64,000 nt of DNA from CAZCFB01 sp964511535 (GTDB lineage Bacteria; Myxococcota_A; Polyangia; GCA-2747355; CAZCFB01): assembly GCA_964511535.1 (NCBI GenBank), contig CAZEFW010000024.1, forward strand, positions 1 through 64,000, read 5' to 3'. Of the stretch, positions 51,069-60,670 are shown piece by piece; the stretch's first letter is position 1, and every line of letters begins with the position of its first letter. Made by a program: the position numbers and the translations under genes. Below the pieces are notes generated by a model that did no database searches, was not told where the DNA came from, and worked only from the letters and a program-made list of their open reading frames with translations.

Positions 51069-52193
51069 ATGAGAAACAGACTGACTGTGCAGCAGGCCAT
51101 TGAGCAGCTCCGCGAGGGGCGCCAGATCATCCTGGTGGACGACGAGGACCGGGAGAACGAGGGCGACCTCTGCATGGCGGCGGAGAAGGTGACCCCCGAG
51201 GACATCAACTTCATGGCCACCCACGGGCGCGGGCTGATCTGCCTCACGCTGACCCAGGCGCGGGCGCGCCTGCTCGGGCTGACCAAGATGACCGAGCGCA
51301 ACGAGTCGCGCTTCGGCACCAACTTCTACGTCAGCATCGAGGCGCGGGAGGGGGTGACCACGGGCATCTCGGCGGGCGATCGGGCCACCACCATCCAGGC
51401 GGCCATCGACCCGGGCGCCGGGAACCAGAGCGTGGTCTCGCCGGGGCATGTGTTCCCCATCTGCGCCCGCAAGGGGGGCGTGCTGGTGCGCTCGGGCCAG
51501 ACCGAGGGCTCGGTGGACCTGGCGCGCCTGGCCGGGCTGGAGCCGTCGGGGGTGATCTGCGAGATCATGAAGGACGACGGCACCATGGCCCGCATGCCGG
51601 ACCTGGAGAAGTTCGCCGACGAGCACAACCTCGGCATCCTGACCATCGCCGAGCTGATCGAGTACCGGGTGCAGCGCGAGAGCCTGGTGACCCGCGGGGT
51701 CGAGACCGAGGTGGTGCCGGGCGGCACCAAGAAGCCGTTCCGGCTGATCACCTTCCACACCGAGGTGAACCAGGGGCAGTACCTGGCGCTGGTGCACGGC
51801 GACATCATGAGCGGCGAGCCGGTGCTGGTGCGCATGCACACCTCGTGCGTGCCGGGCCACGTGTTCGACCTCGGCACCTGCAACTGCGAGCAGAAGAAGC
51901 GACGCTCCCTGGAGCTCATCGAGCAAGCGGGCGCGGGCGTGTTCGTCTACATCCACCCGGGGACGATCAACCTGGCGAACCAGGTGCAGCGCTGCGTGCT
52001 CGAGGGGCAGGCGCCCGAGGAGCCGGCGGGGGAGGGGATCCCGCCCGAGCTGCGCACCTTCGGCCTCGGAGCCCAGGTGCTGGCGTCCCTCGGGCTGAGC
52101 AAGATCCGCCTGATGACCGACAACCCGAAGCGCATCATCGGGCTCAAGAGCTACCACCTCGAGGTGGTGGAGCAGGTCCCGCTCATCGACTGA
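51069..52193 (+). CDS. ribBA: RibBA: dihydroxybutanone-phosphate synthase fused to a degenerate GTP cyclohydrolase II
   Basis: A 374-residue fusion. The N-terminal RibB half is complete (VDDEDRENEGDLCMAAE, THGRGLICL, GVTTGISAGDRATTI, GHVFPICARKGG). The C-terminal RibA half keeps the three zinc Cys (CVPGHVFDLGTCNC), but the canonical RQEGRGIGL active-site loop is replaced by HPGTINLANQ, and the ANxxLGFxxDxRD segment is shortened to PPELRTFGLG. GTP cyclohydrolase activity is therefore doubtful. The ATG at 51069 has GGAG eight bases upstream. Confidence 0.93.
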   Translation: MRNRLTVQQAIEQLREGRQIILVDDEDRENEGDLCMAAEKVTPEDINFMATHGRGLICLTLTQARARLLGLTKMTERNESRFGTNFYVSIEAREGVTTGISAGDRATTIQAAIDPGAGNQSVVSPGHVFPICARKGGVLVRSGQTEGSVDLARLAGLEPSGVICEIMKDDGTMARMPDLEKFADEHNLGILTIAELIEYRVQRESLVTRGVETEVVPGGTKKPFRLITFHTEVNQGQYLALVHGDIMSGEPVLVRMHTSCVPGHVFDLGTCNCEQKKRRSLELIEQAGAGVFVYIHPGTINLANQVQRCVLEGQAPEEPAGEGIPPELRTFGLGAQVLASLGLSKIRLMTDNPKRIIGLKSYHLEVVEQVPLID

Positions 52194-52238
52194 GCGCGAC
52201 CCCCGGAAGCGACAAATCTAATTCACGGAGCGAGAGTC

Positions 52239-52703
<465 letters not shown>

Positions 52704-52713
52704 CGAGATTCGC

Positions 52714-53148
52714 ATGTCCAGAGGTGCTCGCAGGGAGGGTCGCGCAGCGGCGCTCCGATTGCTCTACCAGCTCGACACATGGGGCGAGTTCGCGCCCACG
52801 GCGGAGGAGCTCGGCCAGGCGTTCGGGCTGGCCGACGACGCGCTGAAGGAGCAGGGCCGGGCGTTCGCCCTCGACCTGTGCCGCGGCGCATGTCGGCAGC
52901 TCGAGCGCATCGACGAGCTGCTGGGCCAGGCGTCACGCAACTGGCGCGTGGCTCGCATGGCGCGGGTGGACCGGTGCATCCTGCGCCTGGCCTGCGGCGA
53001 GCTGCTGACCAGCGAGACCCCGCCGCCCGTGATCATCAACGAGGCCGTGGAGCTGGCCAAGGCCTACGGCACCACCGAGAGCGGCGGCTTCGTGCACGGG
53101 GTGCTGGCCAAGGTGGTGAAGCTGGTGGAGGAAGAGGCGAAGCGTTGA
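52714..53148 (+). CDS. nusB: Transcription antitermination factor NusB
   Basis: RNA-binding factor for rRNA antitermination. 144 residues, all-helical, with RREGRAAALRLLYQL at the start, VDRCILRLACGELL and the closing VINEAVELAKAYGTTESGGFVHGVL. Partner nusB-ribH order is widespread. The next gene follows 23 bp on. Confidence 0.95.
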   Translation: MSRGARREGRAAALRLLYQLDTWGEFAPTAEELGQAFGLADDALKEQGRAFALDLCRGACRQLERIDELLGQASRNWRVARMARVDRCILRLACGELLTSETPPPVIINEAVELAKAYGTTESGGFVHGVLAKVVKLVEEEAKR

Positions 53149-53171
53149 CGCCCCCGGGGGGGATCGCAGAC

Positions 53172-54263
53172 ATGACCACCGAGGAGAGACTCGCCGCGCT
53201 GCCGCACCCGATGGTGGTGGCGCTTCAGGCCAACACTCTGGAGCGAGCCCTGCGGGAGGCGGCCAGGCAGGAGGCGCTGGCGCCCGAGGAGCGGCAGGTC
53301 TTCGACCGGGTGGTGGAGCTGGCGTGGAGCGTCGCCGTGGGCGGCGCGCTGCCGCCGGCGGAGGAGCGCTGGGTTCACCGGGGCAAGCTCAACCGCTGGG
53401 GCGGCGCCGGCTCGGACGGCCCCGCCGCAGCGCGCGGCGCGCTGGCGCGCACCTGCACGGTGATGCTGCTCTCGTTGCAGAACCCTCACCGGGCCGCCTC
53501 CTACACCCGGCAGGTGGTGCGCGAGTGCGCCGAGGTGTGCTGCGGGGCGCTGCAGGGCGGCGCGCGGCAGGAGGTGCTGGAGGCGGAGTCCGACTGCTAC
53601 ACTATCGGCGTGGATGACCTGCACGAGGTCCGCGACCTGCCCGTGGCGCGGGACATTTTCTGGCACCACCCGCGGGATTATCGCCAGCGCGCCGAGGCCC
53701 AGGGCCTCGCGTCTGCGCCTGCCACCGGTGAGCCGGCCTGGCAGGGGCTGTGCGGAGGCCAGCCGGTGCTTGGCGCCAAAAATGGCTCCCATGTCATCGG
53801 CCTGGTGAGCCCGGCGCCGGAGGTGCGGGCGGGGGGCGAGCGGCGGGCGGGGGTATGGCGGCTGGACGACAGGCAGCTGGCGCTGGAGGTGGAGGGGGCG
53901 GTGGACATGGCCTGGTCTCCGGGTGGCAGCTCGCTGGCGGTGCTGCGGCACCGCCTGGAGCCGCGCCCCGGGGTGCCTCACCATGGCGGCAAGGCGCGCA
54001 CCGACTGGACCTGGACCCTGGAGCGCCGCGCCTGGCCGGGCGGCGCGCGCGAGGGCGCCGTGGCCGTGGAGATGGGCGACACCTGGCCGGTTGAGCTGCG
54101 CTTCATCAAGAAGTACCGCGGGCATGTGATGCGGCTGGATCGTCGCGACGAGGACGGCGCCGCGGTGACCTATGTGTACTGGGACGCGGGGCTCGCCGAC
54201 CGCGAGGTGCCGCGGCCGGAGATCGACGCCCTGTACCGCGCCCGACCACGGCGGCGCGCCTGA
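53172..54263 (+). CDS. Unknown protein downstream of nusB
   Basis: A 363-residue soluble protein without signal peptide. The first 130 residues are helical (LERALREAARQEALAPEERQ, RAASYTRQVVRECAEVCCG). The C-terminal half is beta-rich with a WD-like piece (DMAWSPGGSSLAVLRHRLEP). It ends RPEIDALYRARPRRRA. No family recognised. The chosen ATG has a run of G upstream; a TTG at 53145 overlapping nusB's stop is possible. Codon use matches the neighbours. It may be co-transcribed with the riboflavin operon. Confidence 0.72.
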   Translation: MTTEERLAALPHPMVVALQANTLERALREAARQEALAPEERQVFDRVVELAWSVAVGGALPPAEERWVHRGKLNRWGGAGSDGPAAARGALARTCTVMLLSLQNPHRAASYTRQVVRECAEVCCGALQGGARQEVLEAESDCYTIGVDDLHEVRDLPVARDIFWHHPRDYRQRAEAQGLASAPATGEPAWQGLCGGQPVLGAKNGSHVIGLVSPAPEVRAGGERRAGVWRLDDRQLALEVEGAVDMAWSPGGSSLAVLRHRLEPRPGVPHHGGKARTDWTWTLERRAWPGGAREGAVAVEMGDTWPVELRFIKKYRGHVMRLDRRDEDGAAVTYVYWDAGLADREVPRPEIDALYRARPRRRA

Positions 54264-54323
54264 AGAGGCCGGGCTCCGGCACTCTCCTTTTCTTCCATGG
54301 ACGAACTCGGGTATCGTCGTGGC

Positions 54324-55877
54324 ATGCGACGATCCATCACAATCCCATTGCTGGTCCTGCTGCTGCCTGGCGCGGCGTGGGCCAAAAAGACCATCTCCAC
54401 CGACACCACCTGGTCCGCCGCCGCCTCGCCAGTGGCGGTGGACGAGGACACCACCGTGGCCAAGGGCGCCACCCTGACCATCCAGCCCGGGGTGAAGGTG
54501 GTGCTGGCCGCAGGGGTGAGCCTCACCATCGAGGGGGCGCTGGTTGCCCGGGGCAGCAAGGACAAGCCGATCATCTTCACCGGCAAGGTGGTGGCCGGCG
54601 CCCCTGCACGCTGGGGGTCGGTGGCGTTCACCGACAGCTCAACCGACGCCACTTACAAGGACCTGGACGACTATGTCTCCGGCTCCATCCTCGAGCACTG
54701 CACGCTGGAGCATGGCACGCGCGCGCTGAAGCTCACCGGCGCATCACCCCACGTGAGCCAGTGCCTGTTTCAGAAGAACAGCTACAAGGTGACCGGCGGC
54801 GAGAAGCGCTGCGGGGCGGCCATGCTCATCACCAAGGGCAGCGCCCCGCGGGTGGTGGGCTGCACGTTCAAGGACAACACCGGAGACACCATCTCCGAGG
54901 GGGGCGCAATCTTCGCCGAGAAGTCGGCGCCCATCATCCAGGATTGCACCTTCAGCGGCAACAAGTCGGCCTACGGGGGGGCGGTGACCACCTACAACAC
55001 CTACTCGCCCATGGTGGGCAACACCTTCGACAAGAACAACTCCACCTGGGATGGCGGCGCGGTGTCGCTGCTCTCGTCGTCCCAGGCGTTCCTCAACAAC
55101 AAGGTCACCAACAACTTCGCCACCGCTGACGGCGGCGGGGTGCACGTGTGCGTCACCTGCTACCCCCACGCCACGCCGTTCTTCATGGACAACACCATCA
55201 CCGGCAACAAGAACACCCTGTTCATCGGCGCCGCCGGCTTCGGCGCGGCATACCTGCGCGCCTTCGCCCACAACAACGTGCACGGCAACACCCGCACCGG
55301 CAGCGCCAGCGACTTCTCCTGGCACAACGAGGTGGCCGAGGGGTACCCGTCCTGGATCAACGCGCCGAAGATCCCGAACAACTGGTGGGGCACCACCGAC
55401 ACCAAGAAGATCGACGACTCCATCGCCGACGGAAACGACTCGGCCAAGGTGGGCAAGGTGGACTACCTGCCGGTGCGCACGGCGCCGGTGACGACGCCGG
55501 AGACGCGGGTCACCATCACCACGGAGAAGCTGAACTACAAGCAGGCCGGCGAGCAGATGCCGCTGTACTTGACCCTGTACAACCCGGGCGAGGCCCGGGA
55601 GGTGGAGCTGATGATCATGATCAGCTACGGGCCCGACGGGCCGCCGGTGGCGTACCGGGGCAAGCTGGACTTCCCCGGGGCCACGGCCCGGGGGGCGCGC
55701 TGGGTGCTCAAGCTGCCGAAGAACTCGGCCTACTTCAGCAAGCTGATGGCGCCGTCTTACGCGGCCACCGCCGAGCTCAAGGAGGGGGCCTGGCACGCGG
55801 CGATCTTCGACGCCAAGACCCGCAAGCGGGTGGGGGACGTCAGCAGCATCCGGTTCCAGCTGGGAGGTAAGAAATGA
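54324..55877 (+). CDS. Exported parallel beta-helix protein
   Basis: A 517-residue secreted protein (signal SITIPLLVLLLPGAAWA). Residues about 40-380 contain right-handed parallel beta-helix turns of 20-25 residues (LEHCTLEHGTRALKLTGASP, VVGCTFKDNTGDTISEGGAI, IIQDCTFSGNKSAYGGAV). The C-terminal 130 residues form an Ig-like domain (LYLTLYNPGEAREVELMIM). Such helices bind or cleave polysaccharides; no catalytic triad was identified. It overlaps the following lipoprotein by four bases (ATGA). A TATCGT six bases before the ATG may signal a leaderless mRNA. Confidence 0.8.
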   Translation: MRRSITIPLLVLLLPGAAWAKKTISTDTTWSAAASPVAVDEDTTVAKGATLTIQPGVKVVLAAGVSLTIEGALVARGSKDKPIIFTGKVVAGAPARWGSVAFTDSSTDATYKDLDDYVSGSILEHCTLEHGTRALKLTGASPHVSQCLFQKNSYKVTGGEKRCGAAMLITKGSAPRVVGCTFKDNTGDTISEGGAIFAEKSAPIIQDCTFSGNKSAYGGAVTTYNTYSPMVGNTFDKNNSTWDGGAVSLLSSSQAFLNNKVTNNFATADGGGVHVCVTCYPHATPFFMDNTITGNKNTLFIGAAGFGAAYLRAFAHNNVHGNTRTGSASDFSWHNEVAEGYPSWINAPKIPNNWWGTTDTKKIDDSIADGNDSAKVGKVDYLPVRTAPVTTPETRVTITTEKLNYKQAGEQMPLYLTLYNPGEAREVELMIMISYGPDGPPVAYRGKLDFPGATARGARWVLKLPKNSAYFSKLMAPSYAATAELKEGAWHAAIFDAKTRKRVGDVSSIRFQLGGKK

Positions 55878-56371
55878 GGCGCGCGACTTTGGTGTTGGCC
55901 ATGGCCGTCACGACCCTGATGGGGAGCTGCGGCGATGAAGAGCAGAGCCCGTGCGCGTCCCAGGGGCAGCTGGTCCCGGGGCAGGGCGTCGGAGCCGGCG
56001 GTACCTCAATCTGCGTGGGCCAGGGCGGCACCGCCCTGGACACCGCCCTCGGCGCGCCCTCGGTGACCCTCGACATGGGCCAGGTGGGCCAGCGGGTGGT
56101 CTACGAAAAGCTGAACCTGGCGCTGCTCTACTCCGGCAAGGGCACCGGGCGCGCGGTGCGGGCCATCTACCTCGGCCCCGCGTCCACGCTCAAGACCGCC
56201 GGCGGCGTGGGCATCGGCAGCACCGAGGCGCAGGTCAAGGCCGCCCTCGGCGCGCCGGCCAAGGACCCGTTCATCGGCGCGCTCTGGTACCCGCAGCTCG
56301 GCATCACCCTGCAGCTCGAGGCAGGCAAGGTGGCCACCATCATGGTCACCTCCCCGGATCGAGCGCCCTGA
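55874..56371 (+). CDS. Lipoprotein of unknown function
   Basis: A 165-residue lipoprotein (lipobox LMGSC). The mature part has repeated GxG-rich turns (GQGVGAGGTSICVGQGGTAL) and the segment GIGSTEAQVKAALGAP, similar to the beta-lactamase-inhibitor-like/SmpA-OmlA fold (a short helix after a Gly-rich loop). Function unknown. It starts with an ATGA overlap with the beta-helix gene and ends in the next gene's start region. Confidence 0.75.
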   Translation: MRRATLVLAMAVTTLMGSCGDEEQSPCASQGQLVPGQGVGAGGTSICVGQGGTALDTALGAPSVTLDMGQVGQRVVYEKLNLALLYSGKGTGRAVRAIYLGPASTLKTAGGVGIGSTEAQVKAALGAPAKDPFIGALWYPQLGITLQLEAGKVATIMVTSPDRAP

Positions 56372-57018
56372 TCCGAGCCCTGCTCATGGCCGCGCTGCTG
56401 GTGGGGTGCAGCGATCCGGTGGCGGGGACCGCCGACTCGGGGGCCGCCTGCCCCGACGGCGGGACCTACCCGTGCGGCCCGTACGGCACGGCGCTTGGCC
56501 AGGTGGCGGCGGAGCTCTCATTCTCCGGCTTCATGGACGCCGGCCACCTGTGCGAGGCGCCCGCCGCCCAGCAGGCCGACCTGACCGCGTTGCGGAAAGT
56601 CTCCTTTGCCGACTGGTACGGGGCTGCCGCCACCTGCGCGGCTGGGAGCGCACCGCGGCTGCTGTGGATCAACACCGCCGCGGGGTGGTGCCCGGCCTGC
56701 TCCGCCGAGGCGCTGGACATCCAGGCCTCCATCAACAGCGGCGCCCTGGACCCCCGGGTCGCCGTGCTGTCGGTGGTGTTCGAGACCAAGGCTAAGGGGC
56801 AGCCCGCGGACGCGGCGTTCCTCAAGCTTTGGGCCTCGACCTACAAGATCCAGAGCCCGGTGGTGATGGACCCCTCGTTCGCCATGGGCGCCTTCTACAG
56901 CGCCACCGAGACGCCCTTCAACATGCTGCTCGATCTGAGCGACATGACCGTCATCTACCGACGGACCGGCAGCAACCTCACGGGGCTCAAGGCGGCCATC
57001 GCGGCCGCGCTCAAGTGA
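56368..57018 (+). CDS. Thioredoxin-like (TlpA/ResA type) lipoprotein, probable CTG start
   Basis: A 216-residue exported thiol-disulfide protein. The redox motif is WCPAC (Cys108, Cys111), followed by a TlpA-like fold and the cis-Pro in ATETPFNMLLDL. The lipobox is LVGC (Cys14). The only in-frame ATG (56386) leaves seven residues before the Cys, too short for a signal peptide. The in-frame CTG at 56368 overlaps the TGA of the preceding gene and gives a short signal peptide MIRALLMAALLVG. The CTG start is inferred. Confidence 0.7.
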   Translation: MIRALLMAALLVGCSDPVAGTADSGAACPDGGTYPCGPYGTALGQVAAELSFSGFMDAGHLCEAPAAQQADLTALRKVSFADWYGAAATCAAGSAPRLLWINTAAGWCPACSAEALDIQASINSGALDPRVAVLSVVFETKAKGQPADAAFLKLWASTYKIQSPVVMDPSFAMGAFYSATETPFNMLLDLSDMTVIYRRTGSNLTGLKAAIAAALK

Positions 57019-57052
57019 CCGCTCCGGCGCCTGCGTCGGAGCAAGAGCGCGG

Positions 57053-59395
57053 TTGACAGTGAAACGATCACGGTCAAGATTGCCGCAGATGAGGAAGCTA
57101 CCCGGAATCGTCACCCTGGCCGCCGCCCTGCTGCTCGTGACGGGCTGCAAGGAGAAGCGCGAGGCGCCGTCGGCGCCGTCGTCGGCGAAGGCAGCAGCGC
57201 CGGCGTCAGCCAGCGCGGCGGCGGAGGGCAAGGGCAACGGAAAGAGCGCGGGCCCGAAGACCTCCAGGCGTCACGCGGTTCGTTCGCTGTACACCGAGGC
57301 GAGCCGGGCCGAGCTCGACGCCGGCGGGCTGCTCATCGACCTGGGCAGCCCGGACCAGCACAAGTACACCCTGTCGGGCGTCAACAAGGAGTGGGGCGAG
57401 GCGGCCCGGGATGGGCAGACCACATACCTCGCGCCGGCCCCCAGCGGGCAGCTGACAGTTCACCTGCGCGAGCCTGCCGCCAATCGGCTGTTGGTGCGCG
57501 CGCGGGGTGCCAGGGGGCCGGGCATCCTGGCGGTCAAGGTTGACGGTAAGCAGGCCGGCGAGGTGAAGGTCCCCGCGGCCTGGGCCTGGGTCGCCGCGCC
57601 GCTGAAAGAGCGCCTGAGCGCCGGGCGCCACACCATCGAGCTGATCCAGAGCGGCCAGGCCGGCGGCAGGCTGCAGTACGACAAGGTCTGGCTGCCCCGC
57701 AGCGAGGACGCCACCGCCCCGCCGCCGGCGCGCAAGGTGGCGGCGCGGAACCATGGCGAGCCCATGAGATCTCTGGTGGGCGATGCGCCCCGGGCGTTGA
57801 GCTACTACCTGGACCTGCCCGCCAGGGGCGCCCTGAGCTTCAAGTACGCCGCCGACGGCGCCACCACCTTCGAGGTGTGGGTCACGGTGGACGGCGCCGA
57901 TCCGGTCAAGGCCTTCTCGGCAGAGGGCGGCAAGGCGTGGGCCCCGGGCAAGGCCGACCTGTCAGCTTTCGGCGGGAAGCTGGCCCGGGTCGATCTGGTG
58001 ACCCGCTCGGGCGCCGGCAAGCCAGCGCGGGCGTCCTGGGGCGAGCCTGCCGTCACGGTGCCGGGGCCGCGGCCGGCCATGCCGCCGGTGCCGCGGGACA
58101 AGGCCCCTCGCAACCTGCTCCACTTCGTGGTGGACGCCGGCCGCCAGGACGCTTACGCCGCGTTCGACCCCGCGTCGAAGGTCAAGTCACCGGCCGTCTC
58201 CCGGCTGGCTCGTCAGGGGGTCCGGTTCCTCAACGCCTACAACAACGCCACGTGGACTCTGCCGTCGGTGTTCACCATTTTCAGCAGCCGCTACCCCCAT
58301 GACCTGGCGGACGAGGGGCAGCTGAACAAGATCCCCGACGACGCGCCGCTGATGCCGGAGCACCTGAAGAAGCATGGGTTCGCCACGGGCGCGTTCTCGG
58401 CCAACAGCTTCATCTCCAGGCCGTTCGGCCTGCACCGGGGCTGGGACCGGCTGGAGACCCGCATCATCGACCACGAGCCCGCCGACGCCGAGGAGCTGAT
58501 CCGGTTGGCCAGCGAGTGGCTCGAGAGCGAGGACCGCGACGACGGGCGGTTCTATCTCTACATCCACATCATGGAGCCCCACGGCCCGTACCGGTACCAC
58601 GACAAGACCACGCCCGACTACATGTCGGGCAAGTACCGCGGCAAGCTGGGCAAGAAGTTCACCAACGAGCAGGTGGAGAAGGTGCAGGACCGGGAGCTGA
58701 AGCTCGCGTCCCCGGACCGGCGCTACGTCACCTCCCTTTATCGGGGCGAGGTGGCCCACGGGGACATCTGGCTCGGCAAGCTGCTGCAGCGGCTGGAGCA
58801 GCTCAAGCTGCTGGAGGACACCCTGGTGGTGTTCTCCAACGACCACGGCGAGGAGGTGTGGGATCGGGGCATCCTGGGCCACGGGCACACCACCAAGGAG
58901 GAGGTGATCCGCACGCCGCTGGTGCTGCGCTACCCCCGGCTGCTCAAGGCGGGCCAGGTGGTCAAGCGCCCGGTGGAGACGGTGGACCTGGCGCCCACCC
59001 TGCTGGAGCTGCTCGGCGTGCCGCCCATGCGCGGCTCTCACGGCGTGTCGCTGCGCAACACCCTGTACGGCGCCCCGGGCGCGCCGTTCCGCTACGCGTT
59101 TTTGCACGCGGAGCACTGGGTGGTGCGCCTGGGCGACTACAAGATCGAGCAGGGGCGCGAGGTCGCCGAGCTGTTCAACCTGGCCACCGACCCGGGCGAG
59201 CGGAAGAACCTGCTGGCGACCCACCTGGTGGCGCGCCGGGCATGTGAGGTGATGCTGGGCGAGTCCATGGCCGTGCCCCGCAAGGCGACCCGCCTGACCG
59301 GCGTGACCGGCCATCGGGGCCCCGCCGCCCAGCCGGCTGAGATCGACTCAAAGCTGCGCAAGCAGCTCAAGGCGCTGGGGTACATCGAGGAGTAG
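57053..59395 (+). CDS. Sulfatase-fold (alkaline phosphatase superfamily) lipoprotein with Thr nucleophile
   Basis: A 780-residue lipoprotein (lipobox VTGC). Residues about 60-340 are beta-rich and unassigned. The C-terminal half is a sulfatase/phosphodiesterase-fold domain (NLLHFVVDAGRQD, SRLARQGVRFLNAYN, FSNDHGEEVWD, LGHGHTTKEEVIRTPLVL, VDLAPTLLELLGV). The nucleophile position reads TLPSV (Thr402), not the CxPSR of formylglycine sulfatases, so it is more like phospho- or glycerophosphotransferases. The TTG start at 57053 is the earliest; a GTG at 57059 and an ATG at 57089 are alternatives. Confidence 0.82.
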   Translation: MTVKRSRSRLPQMRKLPGIVTLAAALLLVTGCKEKREAPSAPSSAKAAAPASASAAAEGKGNGKSAGPKTSRRHAVRSLYTEASRAELDAGGLLIDLGSPDQHKYTLSGVNKEWGEAARDGQTTYLAPAPSGQLTVHLREPAANRLLVRARGARGPGILAVKVDGKQAGEVKVPAAWAWVAAPLKERLSAGRHTIELIQSGQAGGRLQYDKVWLPRSEDATAPPPARKVAARNHGEPMRSLVGDAPRALSYYLDLPARGALSFKYAADGATTFEVWVTVDGADPVKAFSAEGGKAWAPGKADLSAFGGKLARVDLVTRSGAGKPARASWGEPAVTVPGPRPAMPPVPRDKAPRNLLHFVVDAGRQDAYAAFDPASKVKSPAVSRLARQGVRFLNAYNNATWTLPSVFTIFSSRYPHDLADEGQLNKIPDDAPLMPEHLKKHGFATGAFSANSFISRPFGLHRGWDRLETRIIDHEPADAEELIRLASEWLESEDRDDGRFYLYIHIMEPHGPYRYHDKTTPDYMSGKYRGKLGKKFTNEQVEKVQDRELKLASPDRRYVTSLYRGEVAHGDIWLGKLLQRLEQLKLLEDTLVVFSNDHGEEVWDRGILGHGHTTKEEVIRTPLVLRYPRLLKAGQVVKRPVETVDLAPTLLELLGVPPMRGSHGVSLRNTLYGAPGAPFRYAFLHAEHWVVRLGDYKIEQGREVAELFNLATDPGERKNLLATHLVARRACEVMLGESMAVPRKATRLTGVTGHRGPAAQPAEIDSKLRKQLKALGYIEE

Positions 59396-59406
59396 GGTGG
59401 AGGCAG

Positions 59407-59428
59407 GCGCCGCGGTGACCGGCGGCGC
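59407..59428. terminator. Bidirectional hairpin between convergent genes
   Basis: GCGCCGC (59407-59413) pairs with GCGGCGC (59422-59428). The hairpin lies between the sulfatase-fold gene and the convergent membrane protein and can serve both. Confidence 0.5.
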
Positions 59429-60657
59429 TACCGGTAGGGGTTTGACGACGCGTCCAGGGCCAGGCCGGCCAGGAAATGTCGCGTGGCCGCGCCGAGCCAC
59501 CGGGCCTGCTCCTCGGTCTTGACCAGGCACCTGATGGCCGCCTCGTCGCTCATGAGCACCACGCGGTTGTGCAGGGTGGTGCAGACCCGCACCGCCTCCA
59601 GGCCGAGCAGCCGCACCTGCGTGGGCCGCTGGCGCGAGGCGCGGAAGGTCACCTCCTCCGCGTCCAGCCGCAGCCGGTTGGGCGGGCGGCTCAGCAGCAT
59701 GTACAGGCCAGGGCCCAGGAGCGCCACGGCCCCGGCCGCGGTGGCCAGGTGGCCGGGGTAGGGCAGCAGCCCGGTCCCGAGGAACACCGCCGCGAGCAGG
59801 GTCAGAAAGCCGCCCAGAAACAGCGCGAGGAAGCTCCACGGATCCACCCCGCGCCAGCAGACCTCGAGGGCCCCGGCGTCCCTGCTCACCTCGAGCCCCG
59901 CCGGGGCCGGGCCGGGGTCAGCCGGGGGGTGCTCCTGCCGGGAGAGCTGCCACAGCAGCGGGCGGTCCAGCTCGGCCGGCGTGCGCATCTCCAGGGCCTC
60001 GCCCGACAGGTCCATCACCGGCACCTGGAGCTGCCGCGACAGCTGCTCAGCCGCGCGCCACATGGCCAGCTCGTCGCCGTGGTCGGCCACCAGCTCGGTG
60101 TGGCCCGTGATCAGCTGTGTGAGCTGCTGCAGATCCCGGCGCATGGCTGACACCTGCTGCGCGGCCGCGGCGGCGGCCTGGTCCGCGGCCGCCTGCTGCA
60201 GGGCCTGGTGCATGGCGTCGAGCTGGGCCATGGCGCCGGCGTCCTGCAGGTCCGTCACCAGCTGGAGCTGGTGGCGCAGGGTCTCGGTGGTGCCGTTCTT
60301 CGTGCGCTGGGTGTGCACGTAGCAGGACAGCTGCACTGCCACCAGCTCGTCGAACGAGAGCTGTCCATGGTGGGGCAAGCTCACCGTCCTGGCGCGAGGA
60401 TCCACCGTGACGTGGCTGTTGTTGAGCCGCCAGAACAGCAGGCCCACCAGGGCGAACACCGCCGCTGTCACACCCACCACCACGCCGAACGCGCCCAGCA
60501 GCGGCGTGGCGCGCCAGCCGAGCGGGCCCAGCAGCAGCCCCACCAGGGTCAGGCCAGCCCCCCAGCGGGTGAAGCCGCGGCCCACCCGGCGGTAGTCATC
60601 TCTCAGGAAGATGACGAGCCGGCCGTCCTGTTGCTCTGCCGGGGGTGCTGGAGACAT
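59428..60657 (-). CDS. Membrane protein of unknown function
   Basis: A 409-residue protein. Two N-terminal membrane helices (about 30-75, LTLVGLLLGPLGW and GVTAAVFALVGLLFW) are followed by a PH-like soluble part (VTVDPRARTVSLPHHGQLSF), a helical region (about 140-200), a second pair of helices (about 290-340) and another PH-like segment. It seems to be two copies of a helix-pair plus YcxB/PH-type domain. The ATG at 60657 has no ribosome site, but TATACT lies seven bases upstream (60665-60670). A GTG at 60708 would add 17 residues. Confidence 0.7.
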   Translation of the reverse strand: MSPAPPAEQQDGRLVIFLRDDYRRVGRGFTRWGAGLTLVGLLLGPLGWRATPLLGAFGVVVGVTAAVFALVGLLFWRLNNSHVTVDPRARTVSLPHHGQLSFDELVAVQLSCYVHTQRTKNGTTETLRHQLQLVTDLQDAGAMAQLDAMHQALQQAAADQAAAAAAQQVSAMRRDLQQLTQLITGHTELVADHGDELAMWRAAEQLSRQLQVPVMDLSGEALEMRTPAELDRPLLWQLSRQEHPPADPGPAPAGLEVSRDAGALEVCWRGVDPWSFLALFLGGFLTLLAAVFLGTGLLPYPGHLATAAGAVALLGPGLYMLLSRPPNRLRLDAEEVTFRASRQRPTQVRLLGLEAVRVCTTLHNRVVLMSDEAAIRCLVKTEEQARWLGAATRHFLAGLALDASSNPYR

Positions 60658-60664
60658 GGGCGGG

Positions 60665-60670
60665 AGTATA
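60665..60670 (-). promoter_or_regulatory. -10 box for a probable leaderless mRNA
   Basis: On the minus strand GGCTATACTCC places TATACT seven bases before the ATG at 60657. The identical 11-bp string precedes trmFO. Confidence 0.4.
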
